NCBI GenBank assembly: GCA_964446955.1 | Contig: CAYUQJ010000001.1 | Coordinates: 868,001-932,000, forward strand | Reading direction: 5' to 3' | DNA from: Leptolinea sp964446955 | GTDB taxonomy: Bacteria; Chloroflexota; Anaerolineae; Anaerolineales; Anaerolineaceae | DNA: 64,000 nt | Part shown: positions 8,416 to 16,568 of the stretch, one piece after another | Layout: every line of letters starts with the position of its first letter | Numbering within the stretch: position 1 is the first letter of the stretch | Notes under the pieces: model-generated | Seen by the model: the letters and a program-made list of their open reading frames with translations, nothing else | Told to the model about the DNA's origin: nothing | Databases searched by the model: none | Position numbers and translations under genes: made by a program

Positions 8416-8763
8416 ATGGCAACATCATGTGTTTTTTGCGAAATTATAGCCGGGCGCAAGCCAGCCAGCATCGTGTATCAGGATGACCGGGTGACGGCGT
8501 TCAAGGACCAGTTCCCCCGCGCGCCATACCACATTCTCATAGTGCCAAACCAGCATATCGAATCTGTGAGCGCTCTTACGGAAAATGACGCCGAATTAGC
8601 CGGTCACTTGATTCTGGTTGCGCGAAATATCGCCCATGAAGCAGGACTAAATGAAGGTGGTTATCGGATTGTCATAAATACCGGCCCGTTTGCCGGCCAA
8701 ACCGTCTTTCATTTACATGTTCATTTACTGGGTGGAGAACCAATGCCCCTGATGGGAGGTTAA
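8416..8763 (+). CDS. HIT family (histidine triad) nucleotide-binding protein
   Basis: A 115-residue protein of the normal HINT/HIT length. It begins with CVFCEIIAGRKPASIVYQDD, typical of the branch with an N-terminal CxxC, and ends with the histidine triad HLHVHLLGGEPM. HIT proteins hydrolyse nucleoside phosphoramidates or related AMP conjugates in the cytoplasm. Its place among envelope lipoproteins seems fortuitous; it is probably cotranscribed with them, since the next gene starts 3 bases after its stop. The ribosome binding site of that next gene, GGGAGG, lies inside the last codons of this one. Confidence 0.93.
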   Translation: MATSCVFCEIIAGRKPASIVYQDDRVTAFKDQFPRAPYHILIVPNQHIESVSALTENDAELAGHLILVARNIAHEAGLNEGGYRIVINTGPFAGQTVFHLHVHLLGGEPMPLMGG

Positions 8764-8766
8764 CCG

Positions 8767-10281
8767 GTGCGTTCAAAACAACATCTCACCATAAGTTTCC
8801 TTATCATAAGTCTGGTGTCTCTGGCCTGTGTCAGAAATGCCCTGATTCCAGATATGACAGATGAACAAAAGATCCAGGCGACAGCCTATTCCATTGCGAC
8901 TCAGGCAGCATTGAACCCCACACGAAGGCCAGGTGAGAAAGCACCAACACCAACCCCCGACGCTCCGCACACCCTGCCTACTCTCAGAAAAGAACCATTA
9001 CAATACTTTGCCCAATCAGGCGACACATATTCCATAATCGCTATGAGACATGGAGTTCCCCTCGAGGAACTACTCGAAGAAAATGATATTCTTGATGAAA
9101 ATATGTTGCTTGTTGAACAAGAAATCTCCATACCGCCAGTCAGGCCTGTGGGTGATGCCCCTTCATATAAAATAATTCCCGATTCCGAATTGGTATTCAG
9201 CCCGGCAACGGTCGATTTCAGTCCAGCTCAATATCTTGAAGGCCGTATTGGTTACTTATCCAATTACAGTGAGGAAATAGACGGTCAACGGATAGCCGGA
9301 GTTGAGATTATCAATCGAGTCGCCCGCAATTACTCGGTCAACCCACGGCTACTGCTGGGTTTATTGGAATATATGGGCGGATGGATTACCAACTCCCGAC
9401 CCTCACAGGATCAAATCGATTTCCCGCTGGGTTACGCGGAGGAGAATTTTAAAGGGCTCTACCGTCAGCTGCAATTTGCCGCAAATAACCTGAATCGGGG
9501 TTTCTATTTATGGCAGGCTGACGCCCTGGCACAATTCATCCTTTCTGATGGTTCAGTTATCCGTCCCAATCCAACGGTGAATGCCGGAACCGTAGGTGTC
9601 CAATATTTCTTCAGCCAGATACTGGGAAAGGAAGCCTGGGAGCAAGCTTTATCTGATCGTGGATTTGCCGGACATTATCAGATATTATTCGCGAATCCGT
9701 TTGATCTTGCCGTCGAACCACTTCTGCCCGGCAAGTTGGTCCAACCGGTTATGCAGCTTCCGTTCGAGAACGGTGTTGAATGGTCATTCACCAGCGGGCC
9801 GCATGCCTCCTGGGATTCGGGTTCTGCCTGGGGTGCGCTTGACTTCGCACCACCCGGTGATATGTACGGATGCAATACATCCAATGATTGGGTCACAGCC
9901 GTGGCAGATGGACTTGTCATTCGTTCCGGTGATGGTGCTGTTGTCCTTGACCTGGACGGTGATGGTAAAGAACAAACGGGATGGACGGTTCTTTATTTCC
10001 ACATCGAATCCCGTGATCGTGTTGAACGTGGAACATTCGTCAAAGCTGGTGAACCGATTGGTCATCCATCCTGTGAAGGTGGGGTTTCGACAGGAACGCA
10101 TTTACATATTGCCAGAAGGTATAATGGCACGTGGATTGCAGCGGATAGTGATATCCCATTTGATTTAGACGGCTGGAAATCTTCCGGCCAGGGAACGGAA
10201 TACGACGGTGAACTTACCCGCAATGATAGAAAAATTGAAGCCTGGGATGGCCGGAACGAAGAGAACCAGATATCACGGTGA
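8767..10281 (+). CDS. LysM and M23 peptidase lipoprotein, paralog 1 of 3
   Basis: A 504-residue lipoprotein starting with GTG, supported by GGGAGG just upstream. The signal peptide ends in LVSLAC. A Pro/Thr linker precedes a LysM domain (residues ~78-125, QSGDTYSIIAMRHGVPLEEL), which binds peptidoglycan sugars. A helical region of ~140 residues contains INRVARNYSVNPRLLLGLLE and resembles lysozyme-like folds (inference). The C-terminal M23 domain (~340-480) carries the zinc ligands in H-A-S-W-D...LDFAPP and THLHIA. An acidic DLDGDG loop sits inside it, as do two cysteines (GCNTSN and PSCEGG). It should cleave peptide cross-links in the wall. It overlaps the start of paralog 2 and shares its layout. 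Confidence 0.88.
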   Translation: MRSKQHLTISFLIISLVSLACVRNALIPDMTDEQKIQATAYSIATQAALNPTRRPGEKAPTPTPDAPHTLPTLRKEPLQYFAQSGDTYSIIAMRHGVPLEELLEENDILDENMLLVEQEISIPPVRPVGDAPSYKIIPDSELVFSPATVDFSPAQYLEGRIGYLSNYSEEIDGQRIAGVEIINRVARNYSVNPRLLLGLLEYMGGWITNSRPSQDQIDFPLGYAEENFKGLYRQLQFAANNLNRGFYLWQADALAQFILSDGSVIRPNPTVNAGTVGVQYFFSQILGKEAWEQALSDRGFAGHYQILFANPFDLAVEPLLPGKLVQPVMQLPFENGVEWSFTSGPHASWDSGSAWGALDFAPPGDMYGCNTSNDWVTAVADGLVIRSGDGAVVLDLDGDGKEQTGWTVLYFHIESRDRVERGTFVKAGEPIGHPSCEGGVSTGTHLHIARRYNGTWIAADSDIPFDLDGWKSSGQGTEYDGELTRNDRKIEAWDGRNEENQISR

Positions 10282-12037
10282 TCTTACCGCTTCGGTCATA
10301 ATTCTTTTTTCTCTGATTCTATCTTCCTGTGCCCCTGCATACTCGAGCCAGTTGGATCTAACTGCGACAGCGCATACGCGGAAACCCGTGGAAACCATGC
10401 AAGGAAAAACCAGCCCTGAAAGTTCTAAAGTATCCGGGGCAAATGGTTTGAAAGACCCGATTGCGCTGGCAACAACCGTTGTGAAAAACGTAGTAGTTAC
10501 AAAAACAATTATAGAAGTTCCGGAATATACCAGCATTCCGGAAAAACCTGCCGCGACACAAACTGCAGGAGTAACCAATACGCCTTTCCCCACGGAATCG
10601 CCAACCAGGACAAGCCTTCCCCCCACTGCCACCAGCCTGCCTCCAACTCGGGAACCGATAATCACACGAACACCTCTGATATCTCCCACCACACCCCCTA
10701 TCAAAGACTATGTGTCCGGTGATAACCAGAAAATGGTACTTTATTACTCCCAGGCTGGCGATACCCGTTCGGCTGTTGCGGTTCGTTTTGGGGTAAAGGA
10801 ATCAGAAATCACATCACCGCAGGAAGTTCCGGCATTCAGCTTATTGAATCCCAATCAATTACTTGTAATTCCAAACAAATTGCAACAAACCGGACCCAAA
10901 GGCATTCTGATGCCAGACAGCGAGGTTGTTTTTTCGCCCTCAGCGCTTGATTTTGATGTCGAGGCTTATGTTCAGGAAAAAGGTGGTTACCTGAGTACAT
11001 ACAGAGAATATCTATCAAGCGGATGGCATTCCGGAGCAGATGTCATTAACCGGGTTGCCATTGAAAATTCTATAAATCCCCGCCTGCTGCTTAGCCTGCT
11101 CGATTACCGAAGCAACTGGGTAACCGGGAATCCCCCCAGTCCGTTAGAAACTGAGTACCCCATTACCCATAAAACAATGAAGTATCAAAATCTTTATCAT
11201 CAGCTTAGCTGGGCAGTTCAACAGTTCTCCATTGGGTACTATGGCTGGCGTGCGGGACTGATTACCGAACTGGCTTTCCCGGATGGTTCCAGACTCCGTC
11301 TGGCCCCGGAATTGAATGCCGGAACAGTCGCTGTTCAATATCTATTCTCGACCATCGCGAATCAGGATGAGTGGGGAGCCTCTTTATATTCACCGGGTAA
11401 TCTATCGGAAAAACATGAAGAGATGTTTGGCAATCCTTGGTTAAGGGCACAAAAATTTGAACCACTTTATCCAACAGACCTGAAACAGCCAGTTCTTGAA
11501 TTGCCCTATAAAGCGGGGCAGAGTTGGAGCCTCAGTGGAGGCCCTCATTCAGCCTGGGGTCCTGATGGTGCCCTGGCTGCCCTGGATTTTGCACCGCCCA
11601 GTAATTTTCATGGATGCGCCGAATCAATAGAATGGGTAACGGCTTCAGCTCCCGGACTCGTGGTGCGTTCCGGTAATGGTGTTGTGATGCTTGACCTTGA
11701 TGGCGATGGATATGAGCAAACCGGATGGGCTATTTTATATTTACATATTGCGACTAAAGACAGGGTTCCCGCCGGAACCTGGCTTAACCAGGATGATCCA
11801 ATTGGACATCCCTCCTGCGAAGGTGGAATGGCTACAGGAACGCACGTCCATGTAGCCCGGAAATATAATGGCGAGTGGATTCTTGCCGACAGCCCCATGC
11901 CATTTGTCCTTAGTGGTTGGACAGCTCATGCCGGGGCAGAACCATACCTGGGCACATTGACAAAAAACGAAATGACCGCAACGGCAAATACCAGCGGTAC
12001 AATGGTTACCCTTACCAATAGACCCAAGATTCAATAA
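10247..12037 (+). CDS. LysM and M23 peptidase lipoprotein, paralog 2 of 3
   Basis: About 596 residues from the ATG at 10247, which gives a normal lipoprotein signal (RTRYHGDLTASVIILFSLIL, then SSC). GTG at 10208 and ATG at 10223 are in frame but put 8-13 extra residues before the signal. It overlaps paralog 1 by 35 bases, so translation may be coupled. A long Thr/Pro linker (TPFPTESPTRTSLPPTAT) comes before a degenerate LysM-like segment (YYSQAGDTRSAVAVRFGV). Next is the same helical region, INRVAIENSINPRLLLSLLD, and the M23 domain with H-S-A-W...LDFAPP, DLDGDG, PSCEGG and THVHVA. It differs from its neighbours by Asp instead of Glu at the LLE position and by the longer stalk. Predicted wall hydrolase on the cell surface. 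Confidence 0.85.
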   Translation: MAGTKRTRYHGDLTASVIILFSLILSSCAPAYSSQLDLTATAHTRKPVETMQGKTSPESSKVSGANGLKDPIALATTVVKNVVVTKTIIEVPEYTSIPEKPAATQTAGVTNTPFPTESPTRTSLPPTATSLPPTREPIITRTPLISPTTPPIKDYVSGDNQKMVLYYSQAGDTRSAVAVRFGVKESEITSPQEVPAFSLLNPNQLLVIPNKLQQTGPKGILMPDSEVVFSPSALDFDVEAYVQEKGGYLSTYREYLSSGWHSGADVINRVAIENSINPRLLLSLLDYRSNWVTGNPPSPLETEYPITHKTMKYQNLYHQLSWAVQQFSIGYYGWRAGLITELAFPDGSRLRLAPELNAGTVAVQYLFSTIANQDEWGASLYSPGNLSEKHEEMFGNPWLRAQKFEPLYPTDLKQPVLELPYKAGQSWSLSGGPHSAWGPDGALAALDFAPPSNFHGCAESIEWVTASAPGLVVRSGNGVVMLDLDGDGYEQTGWAILYLHIATKDRVPAGTWLNQDDPIGHPSCEGGMATGTHVHVARKYNGEWILADSPMPFVLSGWTAHAGAEPYLGTLTKNEMTATANTSGTMVTLTNRPKIQ

Positions 12038-12041
12038 TTTC

Positions 12042-13520
12042 ATGACAAGAGCGTTTTATATTCAATTTACCATAGCACTGTTCTTTATGATCCAGTTGAC
12101 AGCCTGTGTCCCTCAAGCCGTAGAACCGGAATCATTGGATCAGTCAGGCATGGAAGAAATCATTGAACCATCCGTTGAACCGACACCTCTGCCGGTTCGT
12201 GAGGCCTATTCCCCCGGCCAGCTGGTGGATTACACAGCACGTTCCGGTGACACACTTGCCGGCCTTGCGGCAAGGTTCAACACAACTATTGCGGAAATTC
12301 ATGAAGCGAATCCCATCATCCCCAAAGATGCCACAACAATGCCTCCCGGGTTGCCGATGAAAATTCCTGTTTACTATCAGTCGTTATGGGGAACCCCTTA
12401 TCAGATCATTCCCGACAGTCAATTTGTTTACGGCCCGGCACAGATTAATTTTGATCCAGTTGCATTCGTGAATGATCAACCTGGATGGTTAAAGAATTAT
12501 TCCGCGTATGCCTATGGCAAAAATAGAAAAGGTGGAGAAGTCATTCAATTACTGGCAGAAAACTACAGCGTCAGTGCAAGATTACTGCTCGCGATAGTCG
12601 AGTACCAGACGGATGGACTGTCTGACCCTTTACCAAAGTTGGATGTTGATGGATTTCCTCTTGGTTATCAAAGCTCCAATCACAAAGGGTTGTATCTGCA
12701 ACTTAGCTGGGCAGCCAATTATTTAAATAATGGATATTACGATTGGCGGATGGGTAACATAAAGGGCTTTGATTTACCGGATGGGCGTTTGGAACGTCCG
12801 GACCCCTGGCAGAATGCCGCAACAGTTGGCCTGCATTATTATTTTGCCAGTGTTCTGGATAAAGATTCGTATGACAAAGCGATCTCACCCGAAGGTTTTT
12901 ATAAAACCTACGTCGATCTTTTCGGCGATCCATGGGAAGGCGATCTGAATTTTATCCCGGGAAGTCTTCACCAGCCGTCAATGCGTCTACCGTTTGTGGG
13001 AGGAAAATCCTGGGCATATACCGGCGGACCACATACGGCATGGGGAAGCGGATCACCGTTCGCGGCAGTTGATTTTGCGCCTCCGGCAGTGGTCGGTGGT
13101 TGCTCCGAAACCAATGAAATTGTGGTAGCACTGGCCGATGGGATCATCGCAAGAGCCGAACCGGCTATAGCCGTCCTGGACCTTGATGGAGACGGTGATG
13201 AGCGAACTGGCTGGAATATTTTCTACCTTCACCTGGCTTCAGCTGATCAGGTCAAAGCTGGCGCTGTAGTCAAGTCGGGTGACAGGCTTGGACGGCCGTC
13301 CTGCGAAGGTGGTCACGCCACCGGAACACACATCCACATTGCACGAAAATACAATGGCGAATGGATTCCCGCAGACGGTCCAATTCGATTTGATATGGAA
13401 GGCTGGCTGGCTAAGAACGGTCCCGTACCCTATCAGGGAACCTTGGTTAAATACAGCCGCGTTGTCAATGCCTGTGAATGTTCAGATGCTGCCAGCCAGA
13501 TACAATCGGAAGCACCCTAA
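12042..13520 (+). CDS. LysM and M23 peptidase lipoprotein, paralog 3 of 3
   Basis: A 492-residue lipoprotein with signal ending in IQLTAC. It starts 4 bases after paralog 2. The LysM domain is well kept (YTARSGDTLAGLAARFNTTI, then EIHEANP). The helical region has LLAENYSVSARLLLAIVEY. The M23 domain has H-T-A-W...VDFAPP, DLDGDGDERTGW, PSCEGG and THIHIARKYNGEW, so the zinc-site residues are intact. It is the last gene of the envelope run, followed by a terminator at 13543-13573. Three adjacent copies with the same domain order point to local duplication followed by divergence. Confidence 0.88.
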   Translation: MTRAFYIQFTIALFFMIQLTACVPQAVEPESLDQSGMEEIIEPSVEPTPLPVREAYSPGQLVDYTARSGDTLAGLAARFNTTIAEIHEANPIIPKDATTMPPGLPMKIPVYYQSLWGTPYQIIPDSQFVYGPAQINFDPVAFVNDQPGWLKNYSAYAYGKNRKGGEVIQLLAENYSVSARLLLAIVEYQTDGLSDPLPKLDVDGFPLGYQSSNHKGLYLQLSWAANYLNNGYYDWRMGNIKGFDLPDGRLERPDPWQNAATVGLHYYFASVLDKDSYDKAISPEGFYKTYVDLFGDPWEGDLNFIPGSLHQPSMRLPFVGGKSWAYTGGPHTAWGSGSPFAAVDFAPPAVVGGCSETNEIVVALADGIIARAEPAIAVLDLDGDGDERTGWNIFYLHLASADQVKAGAVVKSGDRLGRPSCEGGHATGTHIHIARKYNGEWIPADGPIRFDMEGWLAKNGPVPYQGTLVKYSRVVNACECSDAASQIQSEAP

Positions 13521-13542
13521 TTGAAAACGTATTAATAAAGTC

Positions 13543-13573
13543 AAAGCCGGTCGAAAAATATTCAACCGGCTTT
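13543..13573. terminator. Bidirectional terminator between the M23 series and the OsmC gene
   Basis: Perfect 9-bp stem AAAGCCGGT (13543-13551) with ACCGGCTTT (13565-13573), loop of 13 bases. T or A runs flank it weakly. It separates two convergent genes, so it can serve both strands. Confidence 0.7.
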
Positions 13574-13579
13574 ATTCAT

Positions 13580-13990
13580 TTATCGAATGGTAATTTTGTG
13601 GGAAATTTTGGCTGCTTTTGATAGCATTGCCTGTGCAGGGCAGTATTTTGTCTCAGACAATTCCACAGCTCTCTCCACCGCAGCCCTGTCAATATCATCT
13701 CCGGATATTATGTATTCCAATTCTATGACAGTAAACACCCGGGGATGCTCGGATGCTTTTTCTGCGTTTACTCTGACCTCAAAACTGTTAACTTTCTGTT
13801 TTTTCTTCTGCAAAATGGATATAACATCCATCGCCGTGCATCCGGCTAATCCTATCCCGATCAATTCCATTGGCCGTGAACCGTCATTATCTCCCCCCAC
13901 TGCGGGATCTGTACCAAGTGGAACGACAAAACCCGAATCGGAACTACCATCAAAACTCATTCTGCCTTTCCAGACCACTTTTGCTTCCAT
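13580..13990 (-). CDS. OsmC family protein
   Basis: About 136 residues. The start at ATG 13990 is fixed by AGGAGG six bases upstream; an in-frame codon at 14005 has none. OsmC/Ohr proteins reduce organic hydroperoxides with two cysteines. Here they are in LAGCTAMDVISILQKK and KYCPAQAML, at the expected spacing of about 60 residues. The order RPMELIGIGLAGC is typical of the YhfA-like OsmC branch rather than Ohr. It is a single gene between a shared terminator and the zinc-ribbon gene. Confidence 0.9.
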   Translation of the reverse strand: MEAKVVWKGRMSFDGSSDSGFVVPLGTDPAVGGDNDGSRPMELIGIGLAGCTAMDVISILQKKKQKVNSFEVRVNAEKASEHPRVFTVIELEYIISGDDIDRAAVERAVELSETKYCPAQAMLSKAAKISHKITIR

Positions 13991-14055
13991 TTTTCCTCCT
14001 ATCAATTACCGGTAGTTAACTGAAGTTATTTCCCAACGGGAAATGCAGGGTGTCA

Positions 14056-14277
14056 TCAGGTTGAACCGCCGCCTGATGTATATCCACAATTTGGGCAAAC
14101 AAGGTTCATCAATCCATCCATTTCCATATTGGCTTTCTTGCATTTTGGACAAAGCAGCATTGATGGACAAAAATCCCCTGGGGCTGCTAAGTCGATCAAA
14201 TTTTTCTGAAAGGGATTACAGGAAGATGGTTCCGGTATGTGATTGTCAGGATGCTCCGATTTCTCCATCTTGCGCAT
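14056..14277 (-). CDS. Small zinc-ribbon protein
   Basis: A 73-residue protein whose C-terminal half is a zinc ribbon: CPKCKKANMEMDGLMNLVCPNCGY, two CxxC knuckles 17 residues apart. The N-terminal 40 residues have no recognisable motif. It starts 14 bases after tsaD on the same strand, so it is probably cotranscribed. The ribosome binding site is weak, and M4 (14268) is an alternative start. Function unknown; ribbons of this size bind nucleic acid or proteins. Confidence 0.65.
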   Translation of the reverse strand: MRKMEKSEHPDNHIPEPSSCNPFQKNLIDLAAPGDFCPSMLLCPKCKKANMEMDGLMNLVCPNCGYTSGGGST

Positions 14278-14291
14278 AAAAATTTTCTTTT

Positions 14292-15320
14292 TTATCTTAA
14301 TGGCCAGGTTGGCAGTACATCCACTTCAAGGTTGTCTATGTGATCATGCACAAACCGGTAATAACCAGCTGTTGCAATCATCGCCGCGTTATCCGTGCAA
14401 AGATATAGAGGGGGGATGTGTACTGGAAATTCCCCTTGCCCCATGAAAGCTGAACGAAGCGCTTTATTGGCAGACACACCACCGGCTATTACGATCTCTT
14501 TTACACCGAATTCCCTGGCTGCCGCAATGGTTTTCGTATAAAGGACATCAACCACAGCTTCCTGAAAACTTGCAGCCAGATCAGCTACGGGAAGTTCCAT
14601 GCCTTCTGTTTCCAGTTGTTTTACTGTTCGCAACACTGCCGTCTTCAATCCACTAAACGAGAAGTCCCAACTGCCTTCCAGACGGGCTCTGGGAAAATTG
14701 AACGCTTTTGGATCCCCACTTCCAGCCGCCTTCTCAATGGACGGACCGCCCGGGTATGCTAAACCGATGAGCCGGGCGACCTTGTCAAAGGCTTCACCGG
14801 CAGCATCATCAAGCGTAGAACCCAGACGATGATATTTAAGATGACCTTCCATCAGGTTCAATTCTGTATGCCCACCTGATACCAGCAGCGCCATAACAGG
14901 GAACTCTGGTGGGGTAAAACGGTCTGCAGTCGCGGGACGTATCCAGGAAGAATAGATATGTCCTTCCAGGTGATTAACTCCTATAAGGGGAATGTCGCGT
15001 GCCAGGGCAATACCTTTCGCCGCGTTCATTCCCACAACCAGAGAGCCGGCCAATCCTGGACCGCGTGTGACGGCAATAGCGTCAATTTCATTCCAGGAAA
15101 GATGTGCTTTCTGCAGGGTTTCTTCTATGATCGGATAAATACTTAACGTATGCTGACGTGACGCTACTTCTGGAAATACGCCACCGTATTTCTTGTGCAG
15201 GTCGATCTGCGTGGCAACCGAACTGGCCAGCAGATTACTTCCGTTCTCAATAATCGCGGCAGCGGTTTCATCACATGAAGATTCTATTCCGAGTATTCGC
15301 GCAGGTTTCAAGTCAGTCAT
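14292..15320 (-). CDS. tsaD: tRNA N6-adenosine threonylcarbamoyltransferase TsaD
   Basis: A 342-residue ASKHA-fold enzyme that, with TsaB, TsaE and TsaC products, makes t6A at position 37 of ANN-decoding tRNAs. It shows GIESSCDETAAAII at the N-terminus, the metal-binding HLEGH (~114-118), LLVSGGHTELNLM, the DDAAGEAFDK segment and the C-terminal CTDNAAMIA. Length is normal for the family. It lies 12 bases after the M24 peptidase gene, in a five-gene minus-strand run. Confidence 0.97.
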   Translation of the reverse strand: MTDLKPARILGIESSCDETAAAIIENGSNLLASSVATQIDLHKKYGGVFPEVASRQHTLSIYPIIEETLQKAHLSWNEIDAIAVTRGPGLAGSLVVGMNAAKGIALARDIPLIGVNHLEGHIYSSWIRPATADRFTPPEFPVMALLVSGGHTELNLMEGHLKYHRLGSTLDDAAGEAFDKVARLIGLAYPGGPSIEKAAGSGDPKAFNFPRARLEGSWDFSFSGLKTAVLRTVKQLETEGMELPVADLAASFQEAVVDVLYTKTIAAAREFGVKEIVIAGGVSANKALRSAFMGQGEFPVHIPPLYLCTDNAAMIATAGYYRFVHDHIDNLEVDVLPTWPLR

Positions 15321-15332
15321 TAGTTCAGCTTA

Positions 15333-16568
15333 TCAAGATTTGACAGGTATTATCAAATCGTACGGGTATTCTGCCATTAATTCAACCGTATTTCTATGGT
15401 TGACACAATAGGTATCCTCAATCCGTACACCCATTCCCTTATCCGGGTAATACAGACCAGGCTCCATGGTAAAAACCGCTCCCGGTACCAGCGCATCAGT
15501 CTCATCTGCCTTGTCACCAGACCACGGTTTCTCATGCACCCGCAGCCCCAGGCCATGACCAATGGAATGGTTATAGCCATCTTCGGTATTCGGATGCGAT
15601 CTATTGGTCGGGTGTCCCATGGCTTCAAAAAGATCGTAAGTGCGAATCTGGTACGGTCGAAAAAGATTTCCGGGTTTCAATTCAGAAATGAGTTGATCGT
15701 ACACCTTTTTTACCTGCTGGTGCAAAAGCTGGACATCGTCAGGTGCATAACCCAGACACCAGGTACGGGTAAAGTCAAAGAAATAACCACCGCCAACCTG
15801 ACATGGGAAGATGTCAAAAACAATCGTCTCCCCTCCCCGTAGGGTTTCATCATTGTTACCGGTTGAATGTGGAACACCGGCATCATGCCCCAGCGCAAAA
15901 ATTGTGCCTTCCGGATTCTCTGCGCCGGCTTCAGCCAACCAGCGGTTAATCAGACCTTTTACTTCTCCAATTCGAACCTGGTCGCCATTTGCTTTTACCA
16001 GTAAATTATTCTTAAGCTGTTGCTGAGAAAGAAAATCCGCTGTTTTTCCGACTACGCTGGTTGTGATCTTTCCCATCTCACGGATCTGATCCAATTCATG
16101 GTCGTCTTTTGTGGTCATGGCTTTATAGAGGAACGCCTCATCCCAATCTGCCATGAACTGTACGTCAGGAAGAAATTCGTTTACGCCAAATATGGTGGAG
16201 TAAGCTTTTCCCATGTCCATCTGACCATAGAGAACAACGCGCCCTTTTGTAATCCCGTTATCTTGCAGAATATGGGCAATGCGACGAGCTTCCACTTTGG
16301 TCCGATCCCCATTCGTCTCTTTTAGCAATTCTTGATATGGATATCGATTATTAGGCAACAACAAACATCCGGTTTTGGCAGCCTCTTCGCGTTCAAAAGC
16401 CTCATGGACCAGGACCGGTTTTTCTCCCGGTTTTATGACAAGCTCACCTTTTGAAACATGAACATTCCCCAGAAAATAGGTCATGGCCGGATTGTGATCG
16501 GCAGACCCGGATATTAATATTGCCGCTATATCTTTTGCTTCCATTAATTGACTTAACTCAGTTTTCAT
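15333..16568 (-). CDS. M24 family metallopeptidase (Xaa-Pro aminopeptidase-like)
   Basis: A 411-residue protein with the pita-bread fold. Metal ligands are visible in order: VFDIFPCQVGGGYFFDFTRTW (two Asp), HSIGHGLGLRVHE (His), FTMEPGLYYP (Glu) and VRIEDTY (Glu). The N-terminal ~150 residues are the creatinase-like domain. The ATG is preceded by GGGAGGA. It overlaps the end of selA by 11 bases, so translation is probably coupled. Prolidase or aminopeptidase P activity is likely; the exact substrate is not clear. Confidence 0.88.
   Translation of the reverse strand: MKTELSQLMEAKDIAAILISGSADHNPAMTYFLGNVHVSKGELVIKPGEKPVLVHEAFEREEAAKTGCLLLPNNRYPYQELLKETNGDRTKVEARRIAHILQDNGITKGRVVLYGQMDMGKAYSTIFGVNEFLPDVQFMADWDEAFLYKAMTTKDDHELDQIREMGKITTSVVGKTADFLSQQQLKNNLLVKANGDQVRIGEVKGLINRWLAEAGAENPEGTIFALGHDAGVPHSTGNNDETLRGGETIVFDIFPCQVGGGYFFDFTRTWCLGYAPDDVQLLHQQVKKVYDQLISELKPGNLFRPYQIRTYDLFEAMGHPTNRSHPNTEDGYNHSIGHGLGLRVHEKPWSGDKADETDALVPGAVFTMEPGLYYPDKGMGVRIEDTYCVNHRNTVELMAEYPYDLIIPVKS

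Noticed and set aside
14028..14046. Inverted repeat TTTCCC/GGGAAA after the zinc-ribbon gene
   Set aside because: Short stem with a 3-base loop and no T-run on the minus strand; not a convincing terminator.
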